Source: Eumeta japonica
Taxonomy: Eukaryota > Arthropoda > Insecta > Lepidoptera > Psychidae
Direction: 5' to 3'
NCBI GenBank assembly: GCA_005406025.1
Contig: BGZK01000891.1
Location: forward strand, 62,001-126,000
DNA length: 64,000 nucleotides
In this document: positions 37,853 to 48,054 of the stretch, piece after piece
How the letters are laid out: each line of letters starts with the position of its first letter
Position numbering within the stretch: position 1 is the first letter of the stretch
Translations under genes and position numbers: made by a program
Notes under the pieces: model-generated
What the model saw: only the letters and a program-made list of their open reading frames with translations
Database searches by the model: none
What the model was told of the DNA's origin: nothing

Positions 37853-39079
37853 ATGGATGAAAAAATACAAATGAAAGAAATTCAGTTTGATAGGTACATA
37901 GGTCAATTGCGAATCCTTAAAAAAATTATAAACTTACCGAACTTGTAACACCTCAAAACGAACATCAGTGTTTATTAAGAAAGTCTCTGTTCTCTATGGT
38001 ACTACATGTCACTATTTTATTGTTCTCTGTGACAAAACTCGTTTACAGCTTATAGCTTGGGTTGTATCAAGTTACAACCTCAGGCATTTTGTTTGTATAC
38101 CAGAAATTAAATTAAAATTTTAAGCATTTTTGAGTATTTACAATTGCTATTATGAATACAAATGCTGCGTACAGCTATGCACATCACATCAAATTGATAA
38201 AATAAATAATTAATTATAGATGTCTATAACAATTATGTTTCTTGCAAAATCAAATGGTATTTCTACAAACACTGTCGAATTGAACTCTGGTAGCTCAGTA
38301 GTTACGAGCATCGACTTTGGACAAGAAAGTTGGTGTAAGGGTTCGATACATATAAAATGAATCACATCTTAGTTTCATAAAGAAGAAGAAAACTTAAAAT
38401 GCTGCCAGACTTAACCCACAACAGTAGGGAATATGTATCTTGATTTAACCTCCACATGTAATTAAATGTCAACCTATGTTGTTATATCTCGTGCTTTTCA
38501 TAAGATCAACCTGTCTTCCAATTGCTCTTTCTTTTTTTCATCATTTATACATAGATGTATTCACGTCAAACTTATGATTATATCAAAGATACGGCCAACC
38601 AGAAATTTTTCCATAATACGCCACATTAAATTAGTTGTAAAATAAATATTTTGTATTATTCGGGTATTAAGTTGAAAGATAACGGTGGATAGAAAGATCT
38701 TTATGTAAAATAGACGTTTTGTACTACTTTATATGTCTGCTGTCCTGGTACTCGCACCAATTTACATTATGTGTTACATCAATGTGTTATATTTGAAATT
38801 TCCTCTCGGATTTTCTAAATGTACCAAAAACACAAAACTTAAAAAAAGAATTTTTTTTTCAAATGTCTTTTTGATATGGACGAGCCTATTAATAGCTTAA
38901 TATAATTTGATAAGTTTTATAAATATGTCACATAGTAACTTTTCGATCACAATTACTTTAAGAAGAATTTGTGAACAAATTAAAAGAAAACGAGATTTGT
39001 ATGATTGAACTTTAAAAAAAAACAAGGACATGAAGATTAGGTATACAATAAAAATAATTGAAAAACGATATTTATAAAT
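37853..39079. other. Interior filler of the LTR element without retroviral coding sequence
   Basis: AT-rich sequence that occupies the place of reverse transcriptase and RNase H. Apart from the tRNA-derived SINE at 38280-38395 I recognise nothing. Its origin (captured host DNA, nested insertion or decayed pol) cannot be told from the sequence alone. Confidence 0.5.
38280..38395 (+). mobile_element. tRNA-derived SINE fragment inside the LTR element
   Basis: GGTAGCTCAGTAGTTACGAG (38289-38308) is a good A box and GGGTTCGATAC (38339-38349) a good B box of an RNA polymerase III promoter, at tRNA-like spacing. The tRNA-like part is similar to the SINE on the minus strand at about 50250-50312. Cloverleaf stems are not all intact, so it is not a tRNA gene. 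An A-rich stretch (AAAGAAGAAGAAAAC) follows. Confidence 0.65.
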
Positions 39080-39796
39080 TTAGAAAAATTGTGTGGAGGG
39101 CGAATATTCCTTCACGGAAAAGATTACTTGATTAACTTCCGCATTCAATCCGATTTTCAGTACTCCTAATGATATTGCGGTAGTTTTTCCTAAGAGATTT
39201 CTCGTGCCATCACACACGACATAAAAAGTTGAGTATTCGTATCTCGATCCTACTTGTATCCGAGCTTCAAATGATCCTTTAATCATTAGTGGGATAGTAC
39301 TACCATAGGCCATAAATGTTACATTAGGATTTGGATGTTGATTATTCAAAATAACTTTGTTTTTCTTTAATGTTTCCCAAGTTGCTTTCGTAATCAAATT
39401 TTGCTTGCAGCCCGAGTCAATCAACATCTTAGTTTCTACTCCTCCAATAGTGCAGTCAATTTCGACATCGTCATCAATATGGAAGACGTACTCGGTTTCT
39501 TCCTCTTTCTGTGCCATCTCGTTCGAGGAATCACGCAATTGATTAACTTCATTCTTCTCCCTTTCAATTCGACCTTTCTTTTGATCATGACTGTATTCTT
39601 TCTCTATTTTTCTCTTAAAAGCTTGTCTAGTCCTGCAATATTGTCTAAAATGTCCTTTGAGACCACACTTTAGACACTCTTTATCTCTTGCTGGGCATTT
39701 GGTATCAGTTGCAACATGTCTGGGATTACCACATCTACCGCATCCATGTTGTACATTCCTTGGTTTGTCAAAATTTCTTTTAAATCTACTGTTCAC
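39080..39796 (-). CDS. Gag nucleocapsid and aspartic protease frame of the Gypsy-type element
   Basis: A 238-codon frame that lacks a natural start: the open frame continues upstream of the first Met to about 39990, as expected for part of a longer gag. Residues 19-34 form a knuckle CX2CX4HX6C and residues 41-54 a canonical CX2CX4HX4C knuckle (CLKCGLKGHFRQYC) that in intact elements binds the RNA genome. A charged linker follows. The retropepsin-like protease has the active-site triplet DSG at 127-129 (MLIDSGCKQNLI) and a late NLLGKTTAISLG segment. The frame ends at 39080 where reverse transcriptase should begin. It would be translated only as part of a gag-protease product, and the upstream frameshifts probably prevent that. 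Confidence 0.85.
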   Translation of the reverse strand: MNSRFKRNFDKPRNVQHGCGRCGNPRHVATDTKCPARDKECLKCGLKGHFRQYCRTRQAFKRKIEKEYSHDQKKGRIEREKNEVNQLRDSSNEMAQKEEETEYVFHIDDDVEIDCTIGGVETKMLIDSGCKQNLITKATWETLKKNKVILNNQHPNPNVTFMAYGSTIPLMIKGSFEARIQVGSRYEYSTFYVVCDGTRNLLGKTTAISLGVLKIGLNAEVNQVIFSVKEYSPSTQFF

Positions 39797-40031
39797 CTTA
39801 TTTACTTCCTCATTTCCATTTGATTTTGCAAGATCTTTAAATTCCTCTAATTGTTTATTTACAAGTTCTAGTGTATTTGCCTCTGTGATTACTCGGTCTA
39901 ATGTAATTTCATCTCCAATACGTAGTATCTTTTTCCTCAGTTCGGGTAAGTAACATTTTTCCGTTATTTGATCAATAATATTTCCATTTTATCAGTAAAC
40001 TGACATTTATCAGCTTGTTTTCTGAGTTTCA

Positions 40032-40379
40032 CTAGGAATTTTTCAAATTTTCTTCAGGTTCTTGTTTGAGAAGCCTGAATGTATGTCGCTCGTAAACTCT
40101 ACTCTGCTTTGGTGCAAAGTAGGAATCTAGTTTAGATATTGCTACTTCAAACACGTCCACGCCTTCGCTTGGTTCGATATTAGCACCAGGAATATTGTAA
40201 AATACTTCTTGCAAATCTAAACCCCCGAAATGTAGAAGGGAGGCCTTTTTCTTTACGTCTTTATCAATGTTAGACGCTTCCAAATATATAAACAACGCTC
40301 GTTTCCATCGCTCCCATCGAACCCCCACCGAGGTAGATTCACCGTTACAGTCGAACTTTTCCAATGAAAGCAGTGACAT
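40032..40379 (-). pseudogene. Gag capsid region of the Gypsy-type element, frameshifted
   Basis: Starts at the ATG at 40379 and reads MSLLSLEKFDCNGE, then RWERWKRALFIYLEA, the tryptophan-rich start of a Gypsy-type gag, and continues 115 codons to a premature TAG at 40032-40034. The similarity then continues in a second frame (shift at about 40040-40055, next stop 39964-39966) and a third (shift at about 39975-39990) that joins the zinc-knuckle frame. Both shifts look like single-base changes near short homopolymers, so sequencing error is an alternative to real decay. No restored sequence is given. Confidence 0.8.
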
Positions 40380-40399
40380 CTTTGGGGCGACCTGAAATA

Positions 40400-40802
40400 A
40401 TCAATTTAATGATTCAGATGAATATCATCTGCTGTTGTGTTTTTTATCCAACACATTTTCTGTCTCGCATCAATTTAATGATCAGATAACTTTTATCCGC
40501 TATTTTTAATATAAGGTTGTTTATATCAACAATTTTTCAACATAATATTACGTAATACTCGTAATATTGCTACATATATGTCATGAGATCAATTGAATGA
40601 CCAGATTTTAATCTGCTTAGTGTTTGTACCTCATAACCATATTAGGTATATACCATTTTTATTTAATTCATATCAATTTAATGATCAGTTCAAATCTTAC
40701 TGCTTTGGGTAAATAAACACACATGAGCAATATATCATTCATTAGACACACACACAGTTTTTCTTTTCATCAACTTAATGAGGCAAATCAATTATAATCT
40801 GC
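40400..40802 (-). repeat. Five repeated motifs in the leader of the LTR element
   Basis: On the plus strand a motif close to ATCAATTTAATGATCAGAT, a short variable loop and ATCTGCT occurs at 40400-40433, 40469-40501, 40588-40617, 40672-40704 and 40769-40802. Copies 1 and 3 have a perfect inverted core (CAGATG/CATCTG and CAGAT/ATCTG). Spacer lengths and sequences differ, so the motif itself seems to be conserved rather than a simple tandem array. It lies between the primer site and gag. In the Drosophila gypsy element an insulator made of repeated protein-binding sites lies at the same position; a comparable role here is inference. Confidence 0.75.
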
Positions 40803-41350
40803 GTTCCCTACTTAGTTGGGTGGGTACCGATTAAATGCCAACGGTTTTATTTTAGCATTTGTTATTCACCTGGATAGACAAATTCAAATATCAACCAAAA
40901 TGTTCCCTCCAACAGTGCAAACAAAGAGTTCATTGTACCTTCTATACTAAGCAATGTAGGTTTAATTTTGATTTAACGTAGATATCTAATTAATTTAAAT
41001 GTTACTTATTTTTTCCACTTAACGTTCTAAAGGTTCGTTGTTTATTTAAACTGGAACCGTACAAGTGTTGTTGTTATTATTCATAATATACTGTGACACT
41101 AGTTAAATGTTAGTAGAATATTATTATAATACTATCAAAATGTTGGTGAAATATTCTGTAATTATTAGATAACTCGAGACGCATCTATATTGGTATCAAT
41201 AAGTAACGAGTAAACACCCGGTCTATTATAATAAATAGGTACTTCGAGAATGACGTAGCTTGTTTACTTCATTTTATAACCTTACTTTTCATCATCTTTT
41301 CCTTTTTTTTTTTTGATATCATTATTGTGTTGGTAGGTACTCACTTTTGT
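40803..41350. other. Distal leader of the LTR element
   Basis: AT-rich untranslated sequence between the primer site and the repeated motifs. No feature recognised. Confidence 0.5.
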
Positions 41351-41361
41351 CCTCGTCGCCA
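41351..41361 (-). other. Primer binding site, tRNA-Ser type
   Basis: The element strand reads TGGCGACGAGG two bases after the 5' LTR. Its complement CCTCGTCGCCA equals, as I recall, the 3' end of insect tRNA-Ser(GCU) with CCA added. This is where reverse transcription would be primed. Confidence 0.85.
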
Positions 41362-41363
41362 CA

Positions 41364-41505
41364 TGTAATATCCTACTTTTTTGGACTATTTTACGGCTCA
41401 CCAACACCACAACACGCACACAATCTTAGGACACAACCGCTCCGCTCAACGGCCGGAACGCCACTGTCACGTGACGTCGGCGCATGAGTCAACCAATACA
41501 CTACA
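41364..41505 (-). repeat. 5' LTR of the Gypsy-type element
   Basis: Identical to 37041-37182 over 142 bp. As the upstream LTR it would supply the promoter; it holds CACGTG (41468-41473), TGACGTC (41472-41478) and TGAGTCA (41485-41491). Confidence 0.95.
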
Positions 41506-41510
41506 TAGAG
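41506..41510. repeat. Target-site duplication, right copy (TAGAG)
   Basis: Exact match to 37036-37040. Confidence 0.93.
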
Positions 41511-42281
41511 CATAGCTATTTTTTGGTAAGTTCTAAAAATGTGAAAAATAGTTCTGTGACGTCTAAGTACTTGCTTGCAACGATATCCTGTAATACCTTT
41601 GGTTGCGTTACTTCACTGCATATTTCAGAGTAAATAAACGCAGAAAAAAGCTGGTGTCGAAGGCGTTACCGGATGTACGACTTGGACGGCGCTGGAGTAG
41701 AGCCCATATAAATAAGCTCACTTGTTCCTCACTTTATATATCCTACTACCGTATAGATTATGTGAACAACGGTAAAGTTTCGTTTACTTCATATTTCTTT
41801 CTTTATATCTTTGATTTCTGTATACTGTATCACCGTCATCTATCCCGCATTATCACCTTAAGCTAGCTGCCTGTATATCAACAACCTAACTTGTTTTAAT
41901 GGTTCCATACTCAACAAGCAACCCTTTTAGTTTCGTCTGCGGCTTGGCTCGAATACTCTCAGTACTAGTAATTTGGCATGGGTATACACATTCATTTGAA
42001 CACTACATAAGTACATACAAATTAAAAATAGTTAAGCAAAAACAAGAATAACAATTAAGATTTAATATAAAACTCAAGCCGAAAAAAACACATTTCCTAT
42101 ATGGGTATTCTACTTTAATTCTTAACTATACATGTATATGTCACCGCGTGGCCGATTGGAAATAAATTATCAATTGTGGTAATTATTGTTTAATGGATGA
42201 TCGCAGTTATACCAGCTCTTGATTGCTACGTGATTCGACTTGTGATTTTCTTCTCTAAGCCTGACCGATGGATGTTCGTTG
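41511..42281. other. AT-rich DNA, no gene recognised
   Basis: An 87-codon plus-strand frame at 41603-41866 shows no domain. Nothing else is supported. Confidence 0.45.
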
Positions 42282-42635
42282 GATGCGAGACGTTTCAACG
42301 TGTCAACTCGGGATCGAAAACACTCGGAAGTTATTTGTGCCATCGGGAGATATTCCACGAGCACGATGAAGCCCGAAGACGACCGACGATGCCCGACCGA
42401 TGTTTGCGCATACGACGTCCGATCGGATGTCTTCGGTGAAGTCGATAGGTATTCCTTAGATGCGACACGTTTCAACTTGTTAAGCGGGACCGAAAACACT
42501 CGAACGTTGTGCCATCGGCACATCTCTGCGATCCCGATGACGCCCGAAAGCGATCGACGATACCCAAACGATGTTTACATATTCGGGCAGCTCAACCGGT
42601 GGGCGTCCGATCAGATATATTCGGTAAAGCCGAGC
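42282..42635. repeat. Imperfect tandem duplication with 177-bp period
   Basis: GATGCGASACGTTTCAAC starts two units at 42282 and 42459. Both continue with GAAAACACTCG, GTGCCATCGG, GATGAMGCCCGAA and end before TTCGGTRAAG. The period is divisible by three, and the minus strand is open across the unit boundary (42170-42523), so an origin from coding DNA is conceivable. The block is richer in G+C than its flanks. I cannot name it. Confidence 0.7.
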
Positions 42636-43540
42636 GCTTCCGACGATTGTTTGTGTCATACTATAATGGGTCACAGCACGTGGCCTCAAGCCACATCGGC
42701 GTGAGCACTCGAGTCGACCAGACGCATCAAAGGATTTCGGACGCATCATGGATAACAACACGCTCAGCAACGGGGTTGTATCACGTGGGGATGTTGCCAG
42801 TGCTGCGAATTTTAAAAGCATCGGCGAAACTCGACATCCGATATATATACATGTATATAAGTATTTGTCTAGGAATCACGTAAAAAATATTAAGTGTATC
42901 AATGTACGACCGAGACCAATCCATGTGTAATCGTCTGTAGATGGTTATAAGTTTTTTTGCATTATAAAAAAATTAAAACGAAATTAAAGCTTAAAGCATC
43001 TAAATTTACGGTTTGGGTAAAACGTAGTTTAAACTTTTTTTAATATTGCTTAACTTTTTTTGGTATTTAAATAACTCAACCATTACGGGAAAATGATAAG
43101 GTTCGATGAATATAGTTTCATAATTGTACCAAAATTGTATTATGATTAAAAGTTGAAATGAAAAGAATTTTTTTTTTAAGGCTCTTATCACCTTATTTAG
43201 TTCTTAATGTTTTCCTATATTCTATCACCAGTTTCCAAAACATATTAACATTTTAGTTCTATCGATTCACATGTTCCTGAAAAAAGGTATATTTCTGATT
43301 TTTACATATCTTCCTTTTTTTCCAAAACTAAAACCACTTAGGGATTTTAAACTTTCAGGATCATATTATTTAAATTGTATCTACAAATCATCTAAGTATC
43401 GCTTAAATATTATCCAAAGGCAAATTCTCCATACTTATTCTCCAAGAATCTTTTTAATACCAGTTTCGCTTTTATCCACATATCTTCATTACAAAAGTTT
43501 GAATTTTGGTACGTAACAACGAACAAGTTCATCCATCTCT
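42636..43540. other. Edge of the 177-bp repeat, then AT-rich DNA
   Basis: G+C-richer sequence continues to about 42840 with weak similarity to the repeat unit; beyond that only AT-rich DNA without a gene. Confidence 0.4.
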
Positions 43541-43625
43541 AGCTATTAAACGCATTTAGCCCGCAGGGCGTGCTTGATGATTAACCATTAATGCTAATGG
43601 CATTTGCACGGCCATAAATCTTCGG
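43541..43625. promoter_or_regulatory. Candidate homeodomain/POU-site cluster
   Basis: Within about 50 bases: TGATTAACCATTAATG (43578-43593), TAATGG and CATTTGCA (43595-43608), and CCATAAATC (43612-43620), whose complement contains TTTATGG. These resemble Hox/Exd, POU and Abd-B/Caudal sites. The block is less AT-rich than its flanks and not open in a convincing frame. Regulatory function is inference. Confidence 0.3.
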
Positions 43626-43662
43626 CTCAAACTGCAATATCCCACTCATCAGTAACAACCAT

Positions 43663-43740
43663 AGGCATTATATTCTTAGAACTTTGAGTAGCAAACAATA
43701 TTCCATTTGCTAAGGAATATTGTTTGCTATCCAAATGCCT
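43663..43740. repeat. Fold-back sequence with a 16-bp perfect stem
   Basis: TAGCAAACAATATTCC (43689-43704) and its exact reverse complement (43714-43729) flank a 9-base loop. A second pair, AGGCATT/AATGCCT (43663-43669 and 43734-43740), encloses it with an asymmetric bulge. It could be a fold-back element, a structured RNA or a decayed MITE. Confidence 0.7.
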
Positions 43741-45779
43741 AAAATTATAGTCAGAAGAAATACTAAATAAAGTGACAAAAATATTCATGCTTTTTTTTCT
43801 TCTCCAAATAATATCGAGAGAGACAAGTGAGATAAGAAGTACGTTTCTTGCCATTTAACATCCTATCTTAATGGGAAACCTAATTTTTATGCGACGTTTA
43901 ATACTGTCTTAATTTCTTGGTTTGTAGGGGGGCCGTTTTCATTCATAAAACGACCATTCGAAAAACAACGAAACGGTCCGTTTTTCGTTCCGGTGTCTTA
44001 ATTCGCGTCTCTCGCCGAAATAGAGTTCTGAAAACGGTCAGGTTTATTTTAAAAGCACCGCAATGATCTCAAGTCGCTCTCGAGGGAAATTCGTCCGCTC
44101 CCGTAATTGTCACGAAGAAAAAGGCATCTGGGGTCGTGATGTATTAATTTTTTTTTTCTTATGTCTGAGGTTGTTTCATAAAACCTTCATAACCCGTAGA
44201 ATGTTATCTTTAAGTATGTGTTCTTAAAACAGATTTACATTACGTTTGTAAAATTGTAGATAAGTCGTTTTTACGTATACGAATAGAAAAAACGGTTAGT
44301 CGATTAATTTAGTAAATAACAAATTATCTAATGTAATATTTATGATATTTGATAAATTCTTTTGAAAAACCTTTAGACAACTAAAATATATCGCTTTGTG
44401 ATAAATGTTTATTTTGATAGTTGTAATTTCATTATTTAACAAATTTTATGTTATTCGGCACTTTAAATGAGCAATACTTGTATGTAAATAAATTTTATAT
44501 ATTGGTATCTGATTTAGATGAAAATATTTTGTTTTTGCCTATAAAAGTTTCATAAGATTTTGCTTTTGCGTATCTATATAGGAGAAACACAATAAACAAA
44601 AAAATTTTTCCAAGTTTTGTTTTATAATCCCAAACCGTAAAATTTTGAGATAATTGCATTGCTACCGTGCTATTGAACTTAATAGCAAGATACTAAGAAA
44701 CTACTTAAAATTATTTTTTGGCAAAGATTTCAGTTAAAATACCATAGTTGTATGTCTTTTTATTATACGTTTTGTATCGTATCTGAATTTTTATGATGAA
44801 TGTGCGATGACCTTGAATATAAATATAAACTTTTTGAGCCTTTACAGTGATTCGTCATCCTCACAAATTTTAATTTTGTAAGTAAATGTATTTTCATTTG
44901 TCAAATAATGTAGAGACTTCAACTTTCTCTATTAAGAAACTTTCACAAACTATTCTACATACAGGTCGTGATAAAAACACATTAGCATAAAAATTGCACT
45001 ATGAATATTTCGTTTCAGATGGTTACTTATTGAACAGTAAAATCTGGCCAAGTTCTTATCCTAAAGCATGCCAAGAAATCCGTACCTTGACACAATACAT
45101 TTATTGTTAAAAAAAATGTGCTTTTTCCCTCATTTCGGGATTTTCCGTATGAACCCGACAAACACTAAAACAGTTATCATACTTTGTTCATTATTTATTG
45201 TTTCACTTTAAGTGTGCACTATAATCACATCAAGTCTGACTCTTTACGATAGATCAAAAGTAAATAAATACGAAAAAAACAATTTTATTGTATAGCGATT
45301 TTATTTCAATTTTTACCTTTGATTATTTCTATTATCTGGTAAGATATTCACTAAAAATCACATATTCCATATAAATTTCAACTAGCTACCTATCACAGTA
45401 CAAAATATAGTCTTTCAAAATTTGGACTGTCAGACAGACGGCTAGACTTAGTAAAGGACTTAAAATGTACCTTAAAATGTATTGCATAGACATTATAGCA
45501 ATACAAAACTAATTATATCACAATCTTTTTGTACTTAAAGCCAAAACTGATTCTGTTTCTGAATTATTTTCAGATTCCATTTTAAAGTATCTCATCGGAG
45601 TTTCCCCTGAATTCGTATTCCCGATAGTTGATCCATGCATAGTTCATTCGAAACTTTCTCCCGTGCTTCTCACAAGAGACTCACAAATGACCGTACAGTT
45701 CGAGCGCGCTCTCAACACCTAATGGCTGAGTGATTAATATAAAGCTTCGGAGCTCCGTGCGTAAACAGTGTAAAATAAA
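43741..45779. other. AT-rich DNA, no gene recognised
   Basis: A G+C-richer patch at about 43920-44140 has no convincing frame. A possible decayed R3w-like tail (GGACTGTCAGACAGACGG) is at 45424-45441. The rest is empty. Confidence 0.45.
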
Positions 45780-45910
45780 TTAATAGATTTAAAAGAAATT
45801 AATCAAGGGGGCGGCGCGTGCCGGTACATTTAATTAGCGGGCCCGCCGAAAGCCCTCGTTACGGGCAGCCTTATAAAAAAGCCCTGGAACTTCGCGAACT
45901 GTGTACACGA
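45780..45910. promoter_or_regulatory. G+C-rich island with homeodomain-type words
   Basis: GGGGGCGGCGCGTGCCGG is followed by ACATTTAATTAGCGGGCCCG and CCTTATAAAAAAGCCC. There is a sharp composition change against AT-rich flanks and no open frame of note. The TATAAAA word is also compatible with a core promoter. Inference only. Confidence 0.25.
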
Positions 45911-46764
45911 AATTTCGTAAGAATTTTATTCTCGCCTCAAATTGAGTTGAAATGTTGCCGATAAAATTTTGCTTATTTTCTTGTGTATATTCCCTCGGTA
46001 AACGTTTACTGAATTGGAGAGTTTCGTTTGATTCGTTTTATTAAATTAATTAATGCATTGTGATTTAAAAGTATCGTCTATAATAATATCACTAACAGAT
46101 AAACTTTTTCGTTTGTATGTAAAAATGATCTCTGGAACAAATAAACCAATCCGATTTTTTTTTGACTTGTTAAACGCTACGCTATAACCGAGTAAAATTT
46201 CGATCTCTTTGTATTCGAAAAGTCTCATCACAATTAATTTAATAGTTTCAGAGTTTTCACATCCATATTTACACTCTCATAATATTAGTATGATGTTATG
46301 GATAACTTTACGTGTCGGAGCGACAAGGTCATAGACGAACGAATATATCTAAAATGTACACTTAAATCAGAACTACAAGAAATTATTGCACTTATCTGCG
46401 ACATAAATTAAGACGAGCATCCAACGCGAGTGAAACCGCGAAGCGCATATATACGTTGACGAATGATCGAGATTTAGAGTGAAATTAGGGTTAGAACAGA
46501 GGGTGATCAGGGGGTCGGATTTTAAGTGGAGAGCGGGAATTGAGAGTGATAAAGAAACCGGGACTTCGACAGACAACCGAACCGCAGTCGAAGGCAAAGA
46601 CGAAACCGAAATCGGGGTCATGATTGAAAGGGGCATTTTCAATATAAAAGGAGACGGTTGTTCTCTTCTTCTTCTTTCTTCTTCTTGTAAAGAAATTCTT
46701 GAAAAGAAGTTAACTATGACAAAGTGTTTTTGAAGAAATAAGCGTTCTTTCTTAAAAGCCTTTC
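45911..46764. other. AT-rich DNA with a degenerate hexamer-like tract
   Basis: 46500-46625 shows loosely repeated words of the type GGGAAT, ACCGGGA, ACCGAA, ATCGGGG. Similar tracts occur near 48980 and 49255 and, in the other orientation, at 60785-61000. The frames here (84-89 codons) reflect that tract. Confidence 0.4.
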
Positions 46765-46865
46765 AACACACGAACTCCTACGGGGTTGCGGTTGTCCATG
46801 GGCGGCGGTGACCGTCTACTTTCTCGTGGCCCGTATGTTTCTTTTTGCCCCTTTATTTTATACAA
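46765..46865 (+). repeat. Interspersed repeat, family R1w, copy F
   Basis: GTTGTCCATGGGCGGCGGTGACC, TCGTGGCCCGTATG and TTTTTGCCCC appear in the family order. This is the 3' half only. Confidence 0.55.
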
Positions 46866-48054
46866 TATTTGCTCCCTACAACAAACATAAAAGAATATTC
46901 CACTAAATAATAACAAACTCGAGTAATAAAATCACAGAGTAAAAAATATTGTGATGTTTCTAAATATTTGCATTTCACCTAAGTGAAATTGTAAAAGCGA
47001 AGTTATAAAAGAAACTTTCAATCTTCAAAGAGACTCTCATCATAAGAATATGTGAGTGAAGGTTCTGAGATAATTAAACAAATAAATTCCCGTTTCTTCA
47101 ATATGTTTTATTTTCATGCAAATTCAAGACTTCGTTTCCTTTTGATGTTCGGTGAAAATCTGTGTACATTTTCTATTGCCATTTTTCTTGCTATCGCTTT
47201 TTGTTTGCCTCTAGATCTCAAAGAAAATTCTAAACTATATAAAATGAAGGAGATTAATCTGAAAAGACGTGTTTAGCTTGAAATCTTTTCAGCCCTACAG
47301 AGTCTTACAAGTCCCTTTTTAAGGTGCAATCGCCAAAAGAATTTTTATTGATTCTACAAAAGAAACCCTACGCGCAGTATGCATAATGAGATATTAAAAT
47401 AGAAGTAATTTTAAAGGGATTAGAAATAACAGCCTTGTTGTTATGTTATATAACATTATAAGTACAAGTTCCTAGTAATTTAGTTCAACTTCTCGAATTC
47501 AAAATGTACTTGGAGCATTTTACGTATGAAGGTAACAAGTATATATGCTTATTATGTTATTCTCATATTTAATTCAATCGTATATTTAAAGTTTGCGTTT
47601 TTTTATAGCATTTTGAGGGACAAACGAGTTTGCAAACCACCGAAGAGTATACAGTCATCGTCGCCCATAGAAACTAGCAACACCCAGACGAATTATCGAG
47701 GCCTTCCCGGCCTCTTGAATAGGAATAGGATATCTAATGATGGGGATTCGAATGAAAATAGCTATATTTGGTAGGTAGATACTTAATAGAATTAAACTTG
47801 AAATATATCATTAACAACTTTTTTTGAACATTAACATTACCACCTATTCCAAATGCTGATTCGATTGTGGAGGGGAGTGACGTCATAGAAGGGGGAGTAA
47901 GCCGAGGGAACTCTCGTTTATGGGACGAAACGAACAACGAAAGCATAAAAATTTCGAACAGTACTAAGCGTGGTGCTACAATAGCATTTAAATACTGGCG
48001 GTGTAATGTATACGGACAAAGATTACATTATATTTTATATCGAAAGGAAAATGT
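46866..48054. other. AT-rich DNA, no gene recognised
   Basis: Frames of 70-82 codons at 47052-47276 and 47526-47946 show no domain. Nothing else is supported. Confidence 0.45.

Larger units (their letters stand above)
37041..41505 (-). mobile_element. Non-autonomous Ty3/Gypsy-type LTR retrotransposon, 4465 bp, complete ends
   Basis: Identical 142-bp LTRs (37041-37182 and 41364-41505), a 5-bp target duplication, a tRNA-Ser primer site (41351-41361) and a polypurine tract (37183-37192) define a complete insertion read on the minus strand. In transcription order the interior holds a leader of about 980 bases with five repeated motifs (40802-40400), a frameshifted gag, a zinc-knuckle and protease frame, about 1.5 kb without retroviral coding sequence that includes an antisense zinc-finger array and a SINE, and a short stretch resembling the end of integrase. 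Reverse transcriptase and RNase H are absent, so movement would have required enzymes in trans. Identical LTRs indicate a recent insertion. Gag type and primer site suggest the Mag-like branch of Gypsy elements; this is inference. Confidence 0.92.

Noticed and set aside
38289..38350. tRNA gene
   Set aside because: Same reason: promoter boxes without a consistent cloverleaf.
39357..39953. Plus-strand frames of 61-98 codons
   Set aside because: Antisense shadows of the gag and protease frame on the minus strand.
42170..42883. Several overlapping open frames of 80-141 codons on both strands
   Set aside because: They arise because the 177-bp repeat block has fewer stops; frames on both strands are equally open and show no known domain.
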